From assembly GCA_944989445.1 (NCBI GenBank), contig CALYLW010000335.1:124001-188000 (forward strand): a DNA stretch of 64,000 nt, read 5' to 3'. The stretch is from Ampullaceana balthica. Its lineage: Eukaryota > Mollusca > Gastropoda > Lymnaeidae. Below the pieces are notes generated by a model. The model had not been told where the DNA came from. It saw only the letters and a list, made by a program, of their open reading frames with translations, and searched no databases. Shown here in pieces: positions 21,060 through 34,235 of the stretch (positions within the stretch are counted from its first letter, which is position 1; each line of letters opens with the position of its first letter). The position numbers and the translations under genes were made by a program.

Positions 21060-21544
21060 AATAGATGAGATAATCAGAGAAAGCAAACCTTAACATTTTA
21101 AAGTTCTTTATTCTAGATTTACATCTGGCAAAGTACATCATCAAAGTTAATTTTGGGCAAAATGTCTGTCTCAATCATCAGCAAAGATGAGGAATCAAGC
21201 CTTTCTTATTTCATTATCGATCTACTTAGATTTTGTGTACGTTTTAACTGAGAAAAAGAGCGCCCAGTTAAAACGTTCATAAACATTAAAAATATGCGCA
21301 AGTCCATTTCTACATTGGAAAAGCAAACTGGATGTTGTCTCTATAACTTTGCATAATTCTGCATGACTCAACGTGTTGTTTTCAGATTTTGATGCACGAA
21401 ACTTGAGCGAATATATGAGTGTAACTTTTGTAATTCAATATATAAATTATTGTTCATCGACCAGACAAGAAAATCTAACTGTTGTAATATAGCCTATATC
21501 ATTATATACCTATCCTCATCTACCCATCTCTGTCTCAAGTTTGT

Positions 21545-22560
21545 CAACAATGGCGTAAAAAGCAAATATACGAAATTTGTCTCTGGCTTTCAGAGATACC
21601 TCAGGGGCATCACCATCAATGACCACTGTCTTTCATGCAAGTGATCTGCTAGTTAAGAATACAAATCAGCACACGTTTTCAAGTTCACGTGCTCATTTGT
21701 GTAGAGCTTGACTGAATCTGTGAAAATGTAACACTTCTTTCCCAAAAGACAAGCGTGAGAGCAAATTCTAATTCTTGTATCTTCTTCGCAATTTTTGTCT
21801 GCTTCTCTTCTGGTGTCCCCCTTCTGTGACAGGTCTTATTGTAAACACTCTAACGCTTCTATAATCTGAGGATGAGACTTTAGAATAGCTTTAGTTCCAA
21901 CAGCATGTGCTTCCCATCTGGTATCGGAAAGAGAGTTTACCAGCGTTCAATCCACAAAGCATCCTTTCAGAATCTTCCATCTGTTGGTTGAAGCTGAGAA
22001 AAAAGTATCGATCAGTTGCACTGTATGGAAGAAGTTTACTGCCTCTAAACAAGAGTCAACGGCACTTCTGCCTACCAGATTTAGTGAATGGGTAGCACAG
22101 GGTATGTAGATAGAAAACTAATTTTCCTCTAGAATTTTGTTCTGCATGCCCTTGTAATACCAAGACATATTAGCTGCGTTATCCGGGACTGACCTCTGCA
22201 TTTCGCAAAATCAATATTGCAAACTTCACATAAGTACTGCAACTCTTGCTTAGCCATACCTTCACCGGTGTGACTTTGCAGCTCCAAGAAAGTCAAAAAG
22301 CGCTCAATGGGCTCTCCATCTACCACATATCGAAGAACAACGCTTAACTGATCTATAAGTGAAATATCGGGTATTGACAAGCTGAAATAACCGGAAGCCT
22401 TTACTTCATCTATAATTACTTGATGGACTTTTGGGGACATAATTTTAATCAGTTCTTCACATATAGTTTGGGATACATAAGAAGGATTTCCTTTTCCAGA
22501 ATTTCCTTATTTCGCAATGTGCGATGCTAAAAATGGATCAAACTGACTGACCAACTCCAG
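21545..22560 (-). pseudogene. hAT transposase, ZMYM1-like, pseudogene (copy 1)
   Basis: The DDE-type enzyme that would excise and insert the element. On the minus strand recognisable pieces are QFDPFLASHIAK (22550), SYVSQTICEELIKIMSPKVH, DEVKASGYFSLSIPDISLID, VERFLTF-like IERFLTFLELQSHTGEG, and CRGQ followed by a frameshift to DNAANMSWYYKGMQNKILEE. Further on come HSLNLVGRSAVDSCLEAVNF, SASTNRWKILKGC and SLSDTRWEAHAV (about 21930). Stops and at least two frameshifts break it. In the usual SxDSTPDIS segment the DST is missing, so the first catalytic Asp is gone. Copy 2 has the same defects. Confidence 0.85.
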
Positions 22561-22626
22561 CAACCCGAGAAAAATTCAATTTTGTAAAGATCCACATTTT
22601 TTCATTTGTCTCTTTAAAAGCGATTT

Positions 22627-22793
22627 CAGGGGTGGATTAATATTGCATGGGGCCCCTAGCTGCAATTCCACGTGGGGCCCTGTCCAGCCACTTTATTATA
22701 CAATTTAATAAGTTTGGGGTCCCTTAATTTAGTCTTAAATCATTGGGGGCCCCTGGCTTTAGCCCAATCAGCCTTCCATTTAATCCGCCCCTG
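22627..22793. mobile_element. 167-bp hAT-type MITE (copy 1)
   Basis: Ends CAGGGGTGGATTAA and CAGGGGCGGATTAAA (inverted), with imperfect 8-bp target repeats agcgattt and tgcgattt. Inside are repeated ggggcccc motifs. Present in copy 2 at 56920-57086. Confidence 0.85.
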
Positions 22794-22970
22794 TGCGATT
22801 TAATATTACATGTGCGATTTGCTAACGTCATGTCGATTATGGACAATATACACATTTTTCTTGAGGACTTGTAGTGCCCTCCAAACGCTTGGTGCCCAAG
22901 GCACGTGCCTTGTTTGCCTATAGGTTAATCCAGGCCTGAATAAGGTGCCAACACAACAATTAAACCCGAA

Positions 22971-25900
22971 AATGGGGCTTTGACTTAGCAACACAACACA
23001 CACTCAATGGGGCTTTGACTTAACAACACAACACACACACTCAATGGGGCTTTGACTTAACAACACAACACACACTCAATGGGGCTTTGACTTAACAACA
23101 CAACACACACTCAATGGGGCTTTGACTTAGCAACACAACACACACTCAATGGGGCTTTGACTTAACAACACAACACACACTCAATGGGGCTTTGACTTAA
23201 CAACACAACACAACACTCAATGGGGCTTTGACTTAACAACACAACACACACACTCAATGGGGCTTTGACTTAACAACACAACACACACACTCAATGGGGC
23301 TTTGACTTAACAACACAACACACACTCAATGGGGCTTTGACTTAACAACACAACACACACACTCAATGGGGCTTTGACTTAACAACACAACACACACACT
23401 CAATGGGGCTTTGACTTAACAACACAACACACACACTCAATGGGGCTTTGACTTAACAACACAACACACACACTCAATGGGGCTTTGACTTAACAACACA
23501 ACACACACTCAATGGGGCTTTGACTTAACAACACAACACACACACTCAATGGGGCTTTGACTTAACAACACAACACACACACTCAATGGGGCTTTGACTT
23601 AACAACACAACACACACACTCAATGGGGCTTTGACTTAACAACACAACACACACACTCAATGGGGCTTTGACTTAACAACACAACACACACACTCAATGG
23701 GGCTTTGACTTAACAACACAACACACACACTCAATGGGGCTTTGACTTAACAACACAACACACACTCAATGGGGCTTTGACTTAACAACACAACACACAC
23801 TCAATGGGGCTTTGACTTAACAACACAACACACACTCAATGGGGCTTTGACTTAACAACACAACACACACTCAATGGGGCTTTGACTTAACAACACAACA
23901 CACACACTCAATGGGGCTTTGACTTAACAACACAACACACACTCAATGGGGCTTTGACTTAACAACACAACACACACTCAATGGGGCTTTGACTTAACAA
24001 CACAACACACACTCAATGGGGCTTTGACTTAACAACACAACACACACTCAATGGGGCTTTGACTTAACAACACAACACACACTCAATGGGGCTTTGACTT
24101 AACAACACAACACACACACTCAATGGGGCTTTGACTTAACAACACAACACACACTCAATGGGGCTTTGACTTAACAACACAACACACACTCAATGGGGCT
24201 TTGACTTAACAACACAACACACACTCAATGGGGCTTTGACTTAACAACACAACACACACTCAATGGGGCTTTGACTTAACAACACAACACACACTCAATG
24301 GGGCTTTGACTTAACAACACAACACACACTCAATGGGGCTTTGACTTAACAACACAACACACACACTCAATGGGGCTTTGACTTAACAACACAACACACA
24401 CACTCAATGGGGCTTTGACTTAACAACACAACACACACTCAATGGGGCTTTGACTTAACAACACAACACACACTCAATGGGGCTTTGACTTAACAACACA
24501 ACACACACTCAATGGGGCTTTGACTTAACAACACAACACACACTCAATGGGGCTTTGACTTAACAACACAACACACACTCAATGGGGCTTTGACTTAACA
24601 ACACAACACACACTCAATGGGGCTTTGACTTAACAACACAACACACACTCAATGGGGCTTTGACTTAACAACACAACACACACTCAATGGGGCTTTGACT
24701 TAACAACACAACACACACTCAATGGGGCTTTGACTTAACAACACAACACACACTCAATGGGGCTTTGACTTAACAACACAACACACACTCAATGGGGCTT
24801 TGACTTAACAACACAACACACACTCAATGGGGCTTTGACTTAACAACACAACACACACTCAATGGGGCTTTGACTTAACAACACAACACACACTCAATGG
24901 GGCTTTGACTTAACAACACAACACACACACTCAATGGGGCTTTGACTTAACAACACAACACACACTCAATGGGGCTTTGACTTAACAACACAACACACAC
25001 ACTCAATGGGGCTTTGACTTAACAACACAACACACACTCAATGGGGCTTTGACTTAACAACACAACACACACACTCAATGGGGCTTTGACTTAACAACAC
25101 AACACACACACTCAATGGGGCTTTGACTTAACAACACAACACACACACTCAATGGGGCTTTGACTTAACAACACAACACACACTCAATGGGGCTTTGACT
25201 TAACAACACAACACACACTCAATGGGGCTTTGACTTAACAACACAACACACACACTCAATGGGGCTTTGACTTAACAACACAACACACACACTCAATGGG
25301 GCTTTGACTTAACAACACAACACACACACTCAATGGGGCTTTGACTTAACAACACAACACACACTCAATGGGGCTTTGACTTAACAACACAACACACACA
25401 CTCAATGGGGCTTTGACTTAACAACACAACACACACACTCAATGGGGCTTTGACTTAACAACACAACACACACACTCAATGGGGCTTTGACTTAACAACA
25501 CAACACACACTCAATGGGGCTTTGACTTAACAACACAACACACACACTCAATGGGGCTTTGACTTAACAACACAACACACACTCAATGGGGCTTTGACTT
25601 AACAACAACACACACACTCAATGGGGCTTTGACTTAACAACACAACACACACACTCAATGGGGCTTTGACTTAACAACACAACACACACTCAATGGGGCT
25701 TTGACTTAACAACACAACACACACTCAATGGGGCTTTGACTTAACAACACAAACACACACTCAATGGGGCTTTGACTTAACAACACAACACACACTCAAT
25801 GGGGCTTTGACTTAACAACACAACACACACACTCAATGGGGCTTTGACTTAACAACACAACACACACTCAATGGGGCTTTGACTTAACAACACAACACAC

Positions 25901-28900
25901 ACTCAATGGGGCTTTGACTTAACAACACAACACACACTCAATGGGGCTTTGACTTAACAACACAAACACACACTCAATGGGGCTTTGACTTAACAACACA
26001 ACACACACTCAATGGGGCTTTGACTTAACAACACAACACACACTCAATGGGGCTTTGACTTAACAACACAACACACACACTCAATGGGGCTTTGACTTAA
26101 CAACACAACACACACTCAATGGGGCTTTGACTTAACAACACAACACACACTCAATGGGGCTTTGACTTAACAACACAACACACACTCAATGGGGCTTTGA
26201 CTTAACAACACAACACACACTCAATGGGGCTTTGACTTAACAACACAAACACACACTCAATGGGGCTTTGACTTAACAACACAAACACACACTCAATGGG
26301 GCTTTGACTTAACAACACAACACACACACTCAATGGGGCTTTGACTTAACAACACAACACACACTCAATGGGGCTTTGACTTAACAACACAACACACACT
26401 CAATGGGGCTTTGACTTAACAACACAACACACACTCAATGGGGCTTTGACTTAACAACACAACACACACACTCAATGGGGCTTTGACTTAACAACACAAC
26501 ACACACACTCAATGGGGCTTTGACTTAACAACACAACACACACTCAATGGGGCTTTGACTTAACAACACAACACACACACTCAATGGGGCTTTGACTTAA
26601 CAACACAACACACACTCAATGGGGCTTTGACTTAACAACACAACACACACACTCAATGGGGCTTTGACTTAACAACACAACACACACTCAATGGGGCTTT
26701 GACTTAACAACACAACACACACTCAATGGGGCTTTGACTTAACAACACAACACACACTCAATGGGGCTTTGACTTAACAACACAACACACACTCAATGGG
26801 GCTTTGACTTAACAACACAACACACACTCAATGGGGCTTTGACTTAACAACACAACACACACACTCAATGGGGCTTTGACTTAACAACACAACACACACT
26901 CAATGGGGCTTTGACTTAACAACACAACACACACACTCAATGGGGCTTTGACTTAACAACACAACACACACTCAATGGGGCTTTGACTTAACAACACAAC
27001 ACACACTCAATGGGGCTTTGACTTAACAACACAACACACACACTCAATGGGGCTTTGACTTAACAACACAACACACACTCAATGGGGCTTTGACTTAACA
27101 ACACAACACACACACTCAATGGGGCTTTGACTTAACAACACAACACACACACTCAATGGGGCTTTGACTTAACAACACAACACACACTCAATGGGGCTTT
27201 GACTTAACAACACAACACACACTCAATGGGGCTTTGACTTAACAACACAACACACACTCAATGGGGCTTTGACTTAACAACACAACACACACACTCAATG
27301 GGGCTTTGACTTAACAACACAACACACACTCAATGGGGCTTTGACTTAACAACACAACACACACACTCAATGGGGCTTTGACTTAACAACACAACACACA
27401 CTCAATGGGGCTTTGACTTAACAACACAACACACACACTCAATGGGGCTTTGACTTAACAACACAACACACACACTCAATGGGGCTTTGACTTAACAACA
27501 CAACACACACACTCAATGGGGCTTTGACTTAACAACACAACACACACTCAATGGGGCTTTGACTTAACAACACAACACACACACTCAATGGGGCTTTGAC
27601 TTAACAACACAACACACACACTCAATGGGGCTTTGACTTAACAACACAACACACACACTCAATGGGGCTTTGACTTAACAACACAACACACACACTCAAT
27701 GGGGCTTTGACTTAACAACACAACACACACACTCAATGGGGCTTTGACTTAACAACACAACACACACACTCAATGGGGCTTTGACTTAACAACACAACAC
27801 ACACACTCAATGGGGCTTTGACTTAACAACACAACACACACTCAATGGGGCTTTGACTTAACAACACAACACACACTCAATGGGGCTTTGACTTAACAAC
27901 ACAACACACACTCAATGGGGCTTTGACTTAACAACACAACACACACACTCAATGGGGCTTTGACTTAACAACACAACACACACTCAATGGGGCTTTGACT
28001 TAACAACACAACACACACTCAATGGGGCTTTGACTTAACAACACAACACACACACTCAATGGGGCTTTGACTTAACAACACAACACACACACTCAATGGG
28101 GCTTTGACTTAACAACACAACACACACACTCAATGGGGCTTTGACTTAACAACACAACACACACTCAATGGGGCTTTGACTTAACAACACAACACACACA
28201 CTCAATGGGGCTTTGACTTAACAACACAACACACACACTCAATGGGGCTTTGACTTAACAACACAACACACACTCAATGGGGCTTTGACTTAACAACACA
28301 ACACACACTCAATGGGGCTTTGACTTAACAACACAACACACACTCAATGGGGCTTTGACTTAACAACACAACACACACTCAATGGGGCTTTGACTTAACA
28401 ACACAACACACACACTCAATGGGGCTTTGACTTAACAACACAACACACACACTCAATGGGGCTTTGACTTAACAACACAACACACACTCAATGGGGCTTT
28501 GACTTAACAACACAACACACACTCAATGGGGCTTTGACTTAACAACACAACACACACTCAATGGGGCTTTGACTTAACAACACAACACACACTCAATGGG
28601 GCTTTGACTTAACAACACAACACACACTCAATGGGGCTTTGACTTAACAACACAACACACACTCAATGGGGCTTTGACTTAACAACACAACACACACTCA
28701 ATGGGGCTTTGACTTAACAACACAACACACACTCAATGGGGCTTTGACTTAACAACACAACACACACACTCAATGGGGCTTTGACTTAACAACACAACAC
28801 ACACTCAATGGGGCTTTGACTTAACAACACAACACACACTCAATGGGGCTTTGACTTAACAACACAACACACACACTCAATGGGGCTTTGACTTAACAAC

Positions 28901-31449
28901 ACAACACACACACTCAATGGGGCTTTGACTTAACAACACAACACACACTCAATGGGGCTTTGACTTAACAACACAACACACACACTCAATGGGGCTTTGA
29001 CTTAACAACACAACACACACTCAATGGGGCTTTGACTTAACAACACAACACACACACTCAATGGGGCTTTGACTTAACAACACAACACACACACTCAATG
29101 GGGCTTTGACTTAACAACACAACACACACACTCAATGGGGCTTTGACTTAACAACACAACACACACTCAATGGGGCTTTGACTTAACAACACAACACACA
29201 CACTCAATGGGGCTTTGACTTAACAACACAACACACACTCAATGGGGCTTTGACTTAACAACACAACACACACTCAATGGGGCTTTGACTTAACAACACA
29301 ACACACACTCAATGGGGCTTTGACTTAACAACACAACACACACTCAATGGGGCTTTGACTTAACAACACAACACACACTCAATGGGGCTTTGACTTAACA
29401 ACACAACACACACTCAATGGGGCTTTGACTTAACAACACAACACACACTCAATGGGGCTTTGACTTAACAACACAACACACACTCAATGGGGCTTTGACT
29501 TAACAACACAACACACACTCAATGGGGCTTTGACTTAACAACACAACACACACTCAATGGGGCTTTGACTTAACAACACAACACACACTCAATGGGGCTT
29601 TGACTTAACAACACAACACACACTCAATGGGGCTTTGACTTAACAACACAACACACACTCAATGGGGCTTTGACTTAACAACACAACACACACACTCAAT
29701 GGGGCTTTGACTTAACAACACAACACACACTCAATGGGGCTTTGACTTAACAACACAACACACACTCAATGGGGCTTTGACTTAACAACACAACACACAC
29801 TCAATGGGGCTTTGACTTAACAACACAACACACACTCAATGGGGCTTTGACTTAACAACACAACACACACTCAATGGGGCTTTGACTTAACAACACAACA
29901 CACACACTCAATGGGGCTTTGACTTAACAACACAACACACACTCAATGGGGCTTTGACTTAACAACACAACACACACTCAATGGGGCTTTGACTTAACAA
30001 CACAACACACACACTCAATGGGGCTTTGACTTAACAACACAACACACACTCAATGGGGCTTTGACTTAACAACACAACACACACACTCAATGGGGCTTTG
30101 ACTTAACAACACAACACACACACTCAATGGGGCTTTGACTTAACAACACAACACACACTCAATGGGGCTTTGACTTAACAACACAACACACACTCAATGG
30201 GGCTTTGACTTAACAACACAACACACACACTCAATGGGGCTTTGACTTAACAACACAACACACACACTCAATGGGGCTTTGACTTAACAACACAACACAC
30301 ACTCAATGGGGCTTTGACTTAACAACACAACACACACTCAATGGGGCTTTGACTTAACAACACAACACACACTCAATGGGGCTTTGACTTAACAACACAA
30401 CACACACTCAATGGGGCTTTGACTTAACAACACAACACACACTCAATGGGGCTTTGACTTAACAACACAACACACACTCAATGGGGCTTTGACTTAACAA
30501 CACAACACACACTCAATGGGGCTTTGACTTAACAACACAACACACACTCAATGGGGCTTTGACTTAACAACACAACACACACTCAATGGGGCTTTGACTT
30601 AACAACACAACACACACTCAATGGGGCTTTGACTTAACAACACAACACACACTCAATGGGGCTTTGACTTAACAACACAACACACACTCAATGGGGCTTT
30701 GACTTAACAACACAACACACACTCAATGGGGCTTTGACTTAACAACACAACACACACACTCAATGGGGACTTTGACTTAACAACACACACACACACTCAA
30801 TGGGGCTTTGACTTAACAACACAGCACACACACTCAATGGGGCTTTGACTTAACAACACACACACACACTCAATGGGGCTTTGACTTAACAACACAAACA
30901 CACACTCAATGGGGCTTTGACTTAACAACACAACACACACTCAATGGGGCTTTGACTTAACAACACAGCACACACACTCAATGGGGCTTTGACTTAACAA
31001 CACAACACACACTCAATGGGGCTTTGACTTAACAACACAACACAACACTCAATGGGGCTTTGACTTAACAACAAAACACACACACTCAATGGGGCTTTGA
31101 CTTAACAACACAGCACACACACTCAATGGGGCTTTGACTTAACAACACAACACACACACTCAATGGGGCTTTGACTTAACAACACAACACACACTCAATG
31201 GGACTTTGACTTAACAACACAGCACACACACTCAATGGGGCTTTGACTTAACAACAAAACACACACACTCAATGGGGCTTTGACTTAACAACAAAACACA
31301 CACTCAATGGGGCTTTGACTTAACAACACAACACACACACTCAATGGGGCTTTGACTTAACAACACAACACACACACTCAATGGGGCTTTGACTTAACAA
31401 CACAACACACACTCAATGGGGCTTTGACTTAACAACACAGCACACACTC
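22971..31449. repeat. 35/37-bp minisatellite, about 8.5 kb (copy 1)
   Basis: Unit tcaatggggctttgacttaa followed by caacacaacacac plus one or two more ac pairs, giving 35-bp and 37-bp forms that alternate irregularly. From the length there are about 235-240 units. Interior units are almost identical. Variants (cagcac, aaaacac, ggacttt) are concentrated in the last 700 bp, as expected when unequal exchange homogenises the middle. Copy 2 has about 14 units with the same outer borders. No gene or CRISPR-like spacer is present. Confidence 0.97.
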
Positions 31450-31724
31450 GACATAAGACTTCAAGAGAAGAAACAAAAAGAGAGTTAGAAACGTTCCATA
31501 AAACTTTTTATTACAGGATATTGATTGGTTTGGCGTAATTAATGGTCTTTTTGATATTTTATACATACTGATAAATTCGTCAAACCGTGGCTCATAGTTC
31601 GTCAATTTGAAGGCCACACATGCAGCACTCAGGTTATCTGTCATTCTGTTTTGTTGTTGTTGTTTTTTGTTGTGGTTTTTTTTGGCGTCAGATCTGATAT
31701 TATTCAAAGCTGAAGAAAGCGGTT
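31450..31724. other. Spacer between the two minisatellites
   Basis: Identical in order in copy 2 (57763-58035) apart from a 9-bp difference and an expanded T/GTT run. A minus-strand ORF (31429-31707) starts in a (GTT)n-derived Gln run and has no recognisable family; I do not call it a gene. Confidence 0.5.
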
Positions 31725-32643
31725 CCCACGCACAAGAATGAGATGATCCAAGCTGTTCCCACGCACAAGAATGAGATGATAAAAGCTGTTACCACGCACA
31801 AGAATGAGATGATAAAAGCTGTTACCACGCACAAGAATGAGATGATAAAAGCTGTTACCACGCACAAGAATGAGATGATAAAAGCTGTTCCCACGCACAA
31901 GAATGAGATGATAAAAGCTGTTACCACGCACAAGAATGAGATGATCCAAGCTGTTCCCACGCACAAGAATGAGATGATAAAAGCTGTTACCACGCACAAG
32001 AATGAGATGATAAAAGCTGTTCCCACGCACAAGAATGAGATGATAAAAGCTGTTCCCACGCACAAGAATGAGATGATAAAAGCTGTTCCCACGCACAAGA
32101 ATGAGATGATAAAAGCTGTTACCACGCACAAGAATGAGATGATAAAAGCTGTTCCCACGCACAAGAATGAGATGATAAAAGCTGTTCCCACGCACAAGAA
32201 TGAGATGATAAAAGCTGTTCCCACGCACAAGAATGAAATGATCCAAGCTGTTCCCACGCACAAGAATGAGATGATAAAAGCTGTTCCCACGCACAAGAAT
32301 GAGATGATAAAAGCTGTTCCCACGCACAAGAATGAGATGATCCAAGCTGTTCCCACGCACAAGAATGAGATGATAAAAGCTGTTACCACGCACAAGAATG
32401 AGATGATAAAAGCTGTTCCCACGCACAAGAATGAGATGATAAAAGCTGTTCCCACGCACAAGAATGAGATGATAAAAGCTGTTACCACGCACAAGAATGA
32501 GATGATAAAAGCTGTTCCCACGCACAAGAATGAGATGATCCAAGCTGTTCCCACGCACAAGAATGAGATGATAAAAGCTGTTCCCACGCACAAGAATGAG
32601 ATGATAAAAGCTGTTCCCACGCACAATAATGAGATGATCCAAA
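31725..32643. repeat. 33-bp minisatellite, about 28 units (copy 1)
   Basis: Unit cccacgcacaagaatgagat plus gataaaagctgtt. Main variants are ccc or acc at the start and gatgatcc for gatgataa. As 33 is a multiple of three and the unit lacks stops in three frames, it stays open for about 314 codons on the plus strand (PTHKNEMIKAV repeated) and in two minus frames (FLCVGTAFIIS and HLILVRGNSFY repeated). Copy 2 has six units. No start context, splice sites or neighbouring domain support translation. Confidence 0.95.
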
Positions 32644-33324
32644 CAAAATCATATACCCCCCCTAAAAAAAACAACTGGTTTCATTGATTTAAACTTACTT
32701 GGCAGAAAATTCCACGATTTAAGAATTTTACTTTCATAACTATCAATTGTGTTATATTGTGTACTCACTTTCTCTCCATCGTCTCAAGTGTTGCACGCTG
32801 ATCAGAGAGTTTTCTTTTCCATGTAGCGCCGTCTTGAAATTCCAATAGCTCCATTTTATAATTTTCAAGATATAACCACTATAACTATAAGCAGGAAAGA
32901 TCAAGTTATTCATACTTATATTTATCTGGAGAAGTAAGAAAAAACATGATTGTTTCCATCTGTAAAAATCTATCATTACAATTCTTCGTTGCAGCCGCTA
33001 CGATGCTCGACAATTCCTTGTAGATTTCTTCATGACTTGGAGGATTGCGTGCAAATTGTGTAGAATTTTCTAGATTCTAGATGCATCTTTCAATTTGGAA
33101 AAAAAATTCAGCTGACTTATTGGAAGGGCTCTTTAAAACTTGCAGTTTTCTTTCAAACGATTTTATATTGCAAAACGTCCTTTCTGCTGTTTTTCCCAAG
33201 CCTCACTGTTGTTTGTTCAGTGCATCGAAGGGTAAAATCTTTTTTTTTAAATAACGTTGTTAAGCCAGGCCATATCAGTGAGCTGTGGATAATCCAGCAC
33301 TTTTTAATTGTAAAAAAGCCTAGT
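32644..33324. other. Unassigned end of copy 1 before the gap
   Basis: AT-rich single-copy sequence, nearly identical to 58231-58888 in copy 2. Minus-strand ORFs of 60-75 codons exist in both but show no known motif. It ends gtaaaaaagcctagt, where copy 2 carries a 1-kb insertion just before the same words. Confidence 0.5.
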
Positions 33325-33424
33325 NNNNNNNNNNNNNNNNNNNNNNNNNNNNNNNNNNNNNNNNNNNNNNNNNNNNNNNNNNNNNNNNNNNNNNNNNNNN
33401 NNNNNNNNNNNNNNNNNNNNNNNN
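33325..33424. other. Assembly gap, 100 N
   Basis: Exactly 100 N, the conventional size for a gap of unknown length. The sequence to its left is the far end of copy 1 and to its right starts in the middle of the 61-bp minisatellite of copy 2. The join is therefore a scaffolding decision and not observed sequence. Two ORFs that run through it are not real. Confidence 0.99.
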
Positions 33425-34098
33425 TAGACAACCAACTGGTCAGTTTCCTTACCTTGTTGACACTTTTCTGGATAGTGCTGGGCCTCTAGACAACCAACTG
33501 GTCAGTTTCCTTACCTTGTTGACACTATCTGGATAGTGCTGGGCATCTAGACAACCAACAGGTCAGTTTCCTTACCTTGTTGACACTATCTGGATAGTGC
33601 TGGGCCTCTAGACAACCAACTGGTCAGTTTCCTTACCTTGTTGACACTATCTGGATAGTGCTGGGCCTCTAGACAACCAACAGGTCAGTTTCCTTACCTT
33701 GTTGACACTATCTGGATAGTGCTGGGCCTCTAGACAACCAACTGGTCAGTTTCCTTACCTTGTTGACACTATCTGGATAGTGCTGGGCCTCTAGACAACC
33801 AACTGGTCAGTTTCCTTACCTTGTTGACACTATCTTGATAGTGCTGGGCCTCTAGACAACCAACTGGTCAGTTTCCTTACCTTGTTGACACTATCTGGAT
33901 AGTGCTGGGCCTCTAGACAACCAACTGGTCAGTTTCCTTACCTTGTTGACACTATCTGGATAGTGCTGGGCCTCTAGACAACCAACTGGTCAGTTTAATT
34001 ACCTTGTTGACACTATCTGGATAGTGCTGGGCCTCTAGACAACCAACTGGTCAGTTTCCTTACCTTGTTGACACTATCTGGATAGTGCTGGGCCTCTA
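33425..34098 (-). repeat. 61-bp splice-donor minisatellite (copy 2), about 11 units
   Basis: The same unit as at 1-318, cut by the gap on the left. Some units have single changes (ggtcatt... caacaggtcag, cttttctgg, tttaattacc); the unit near 33996-34005 has ttaattacc in place of ttccttacc but keeps the GTAA donor core. The exon-proximal donor is at 34063-34062. Confidence 0.93.
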
Positions 34099-34235
34099 GA
34101 CAAAAAGCAGCAAACTTCCCATAAGCTGCTCCTCCTTTACCCGTCATGCTCGCCATGAAGAATGCTGTGTAGAATTGAATGCCTGGTTCATTGGTCAGGA
34201 CGTCCATGTAACGGCCAGACAGCGGATTCTCAACT
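34064..34235 (-). CDS. GALM copy 2, coding exon 7 (172 bp)
   Basis: The same protein as copy 1 with two silent changes. The catalytic Glu of [11 protein letters not shown] is present. It ends at the exon-proximal donor of the 61-bp array. The exon that should follow is not in the assembled sequence. Confidence 0.92.

Larger units (their letters stand above)
20093..22938 (-). mobile_element. hAT transposon of the ZMYM1-like type, decayed (copy 1)
   Basis: Ends CAGGGCCGGATTAA and, inverted, CAGGCCTGGATTAA, with an exact 8-bp target duplication aataaggt at 20085-20092 and 22939-22946. The subterminal motif CTTGGTGCCC.AGGCAC is shared by both ends. It carries a broken transposase (about 21545-22560, minus), an unclassified element (20530-21059) and a small hAT-type MITE (22627-22793). 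Its target duplication lies immediately beside the solo LTR. Same in copy 2 (54346-57232). Confidence 0.9.
1..33324. other. Copy 1 of a duplicated locus
   Basis: This segment carries the same elements in the same order and orientation as 33425-59918, at about 99% identity where they align. It runs to a 100-base N gap and ends with gtaaaaaagcctagt, which reappears at about 59905 in copy 2. Insertions present only here are hAT (3749-5555), Tigger-like (6188-7686), SINE (7748-8032), MITE (17605-17868) and an 81-bp LINE tail (18700-18780). Most tandem arrays are longer here. It is either an alternative haplotype left in the scaffold or a true duplicate; sequence alone cannot decide. Confidence 0.9.

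Noticed and set aside
22971..31449. CRISPR-like regular repeats
   Set aside because: There are no unique spacers; the whole unit is repeated, and the host is eukaryotic. It is a minisatellite.
31700..32687. Three overlapping proteins of 312-324 residues
   Set aside because: They follow automatically from a stop-free 33-bp unit and overlap on both strands. No expression evidence is visible; kept only as a speculative finding.
33153..33489. ORFs spanning the gap
   Set aside because: They are translated across 100 N and have no real sequence support.
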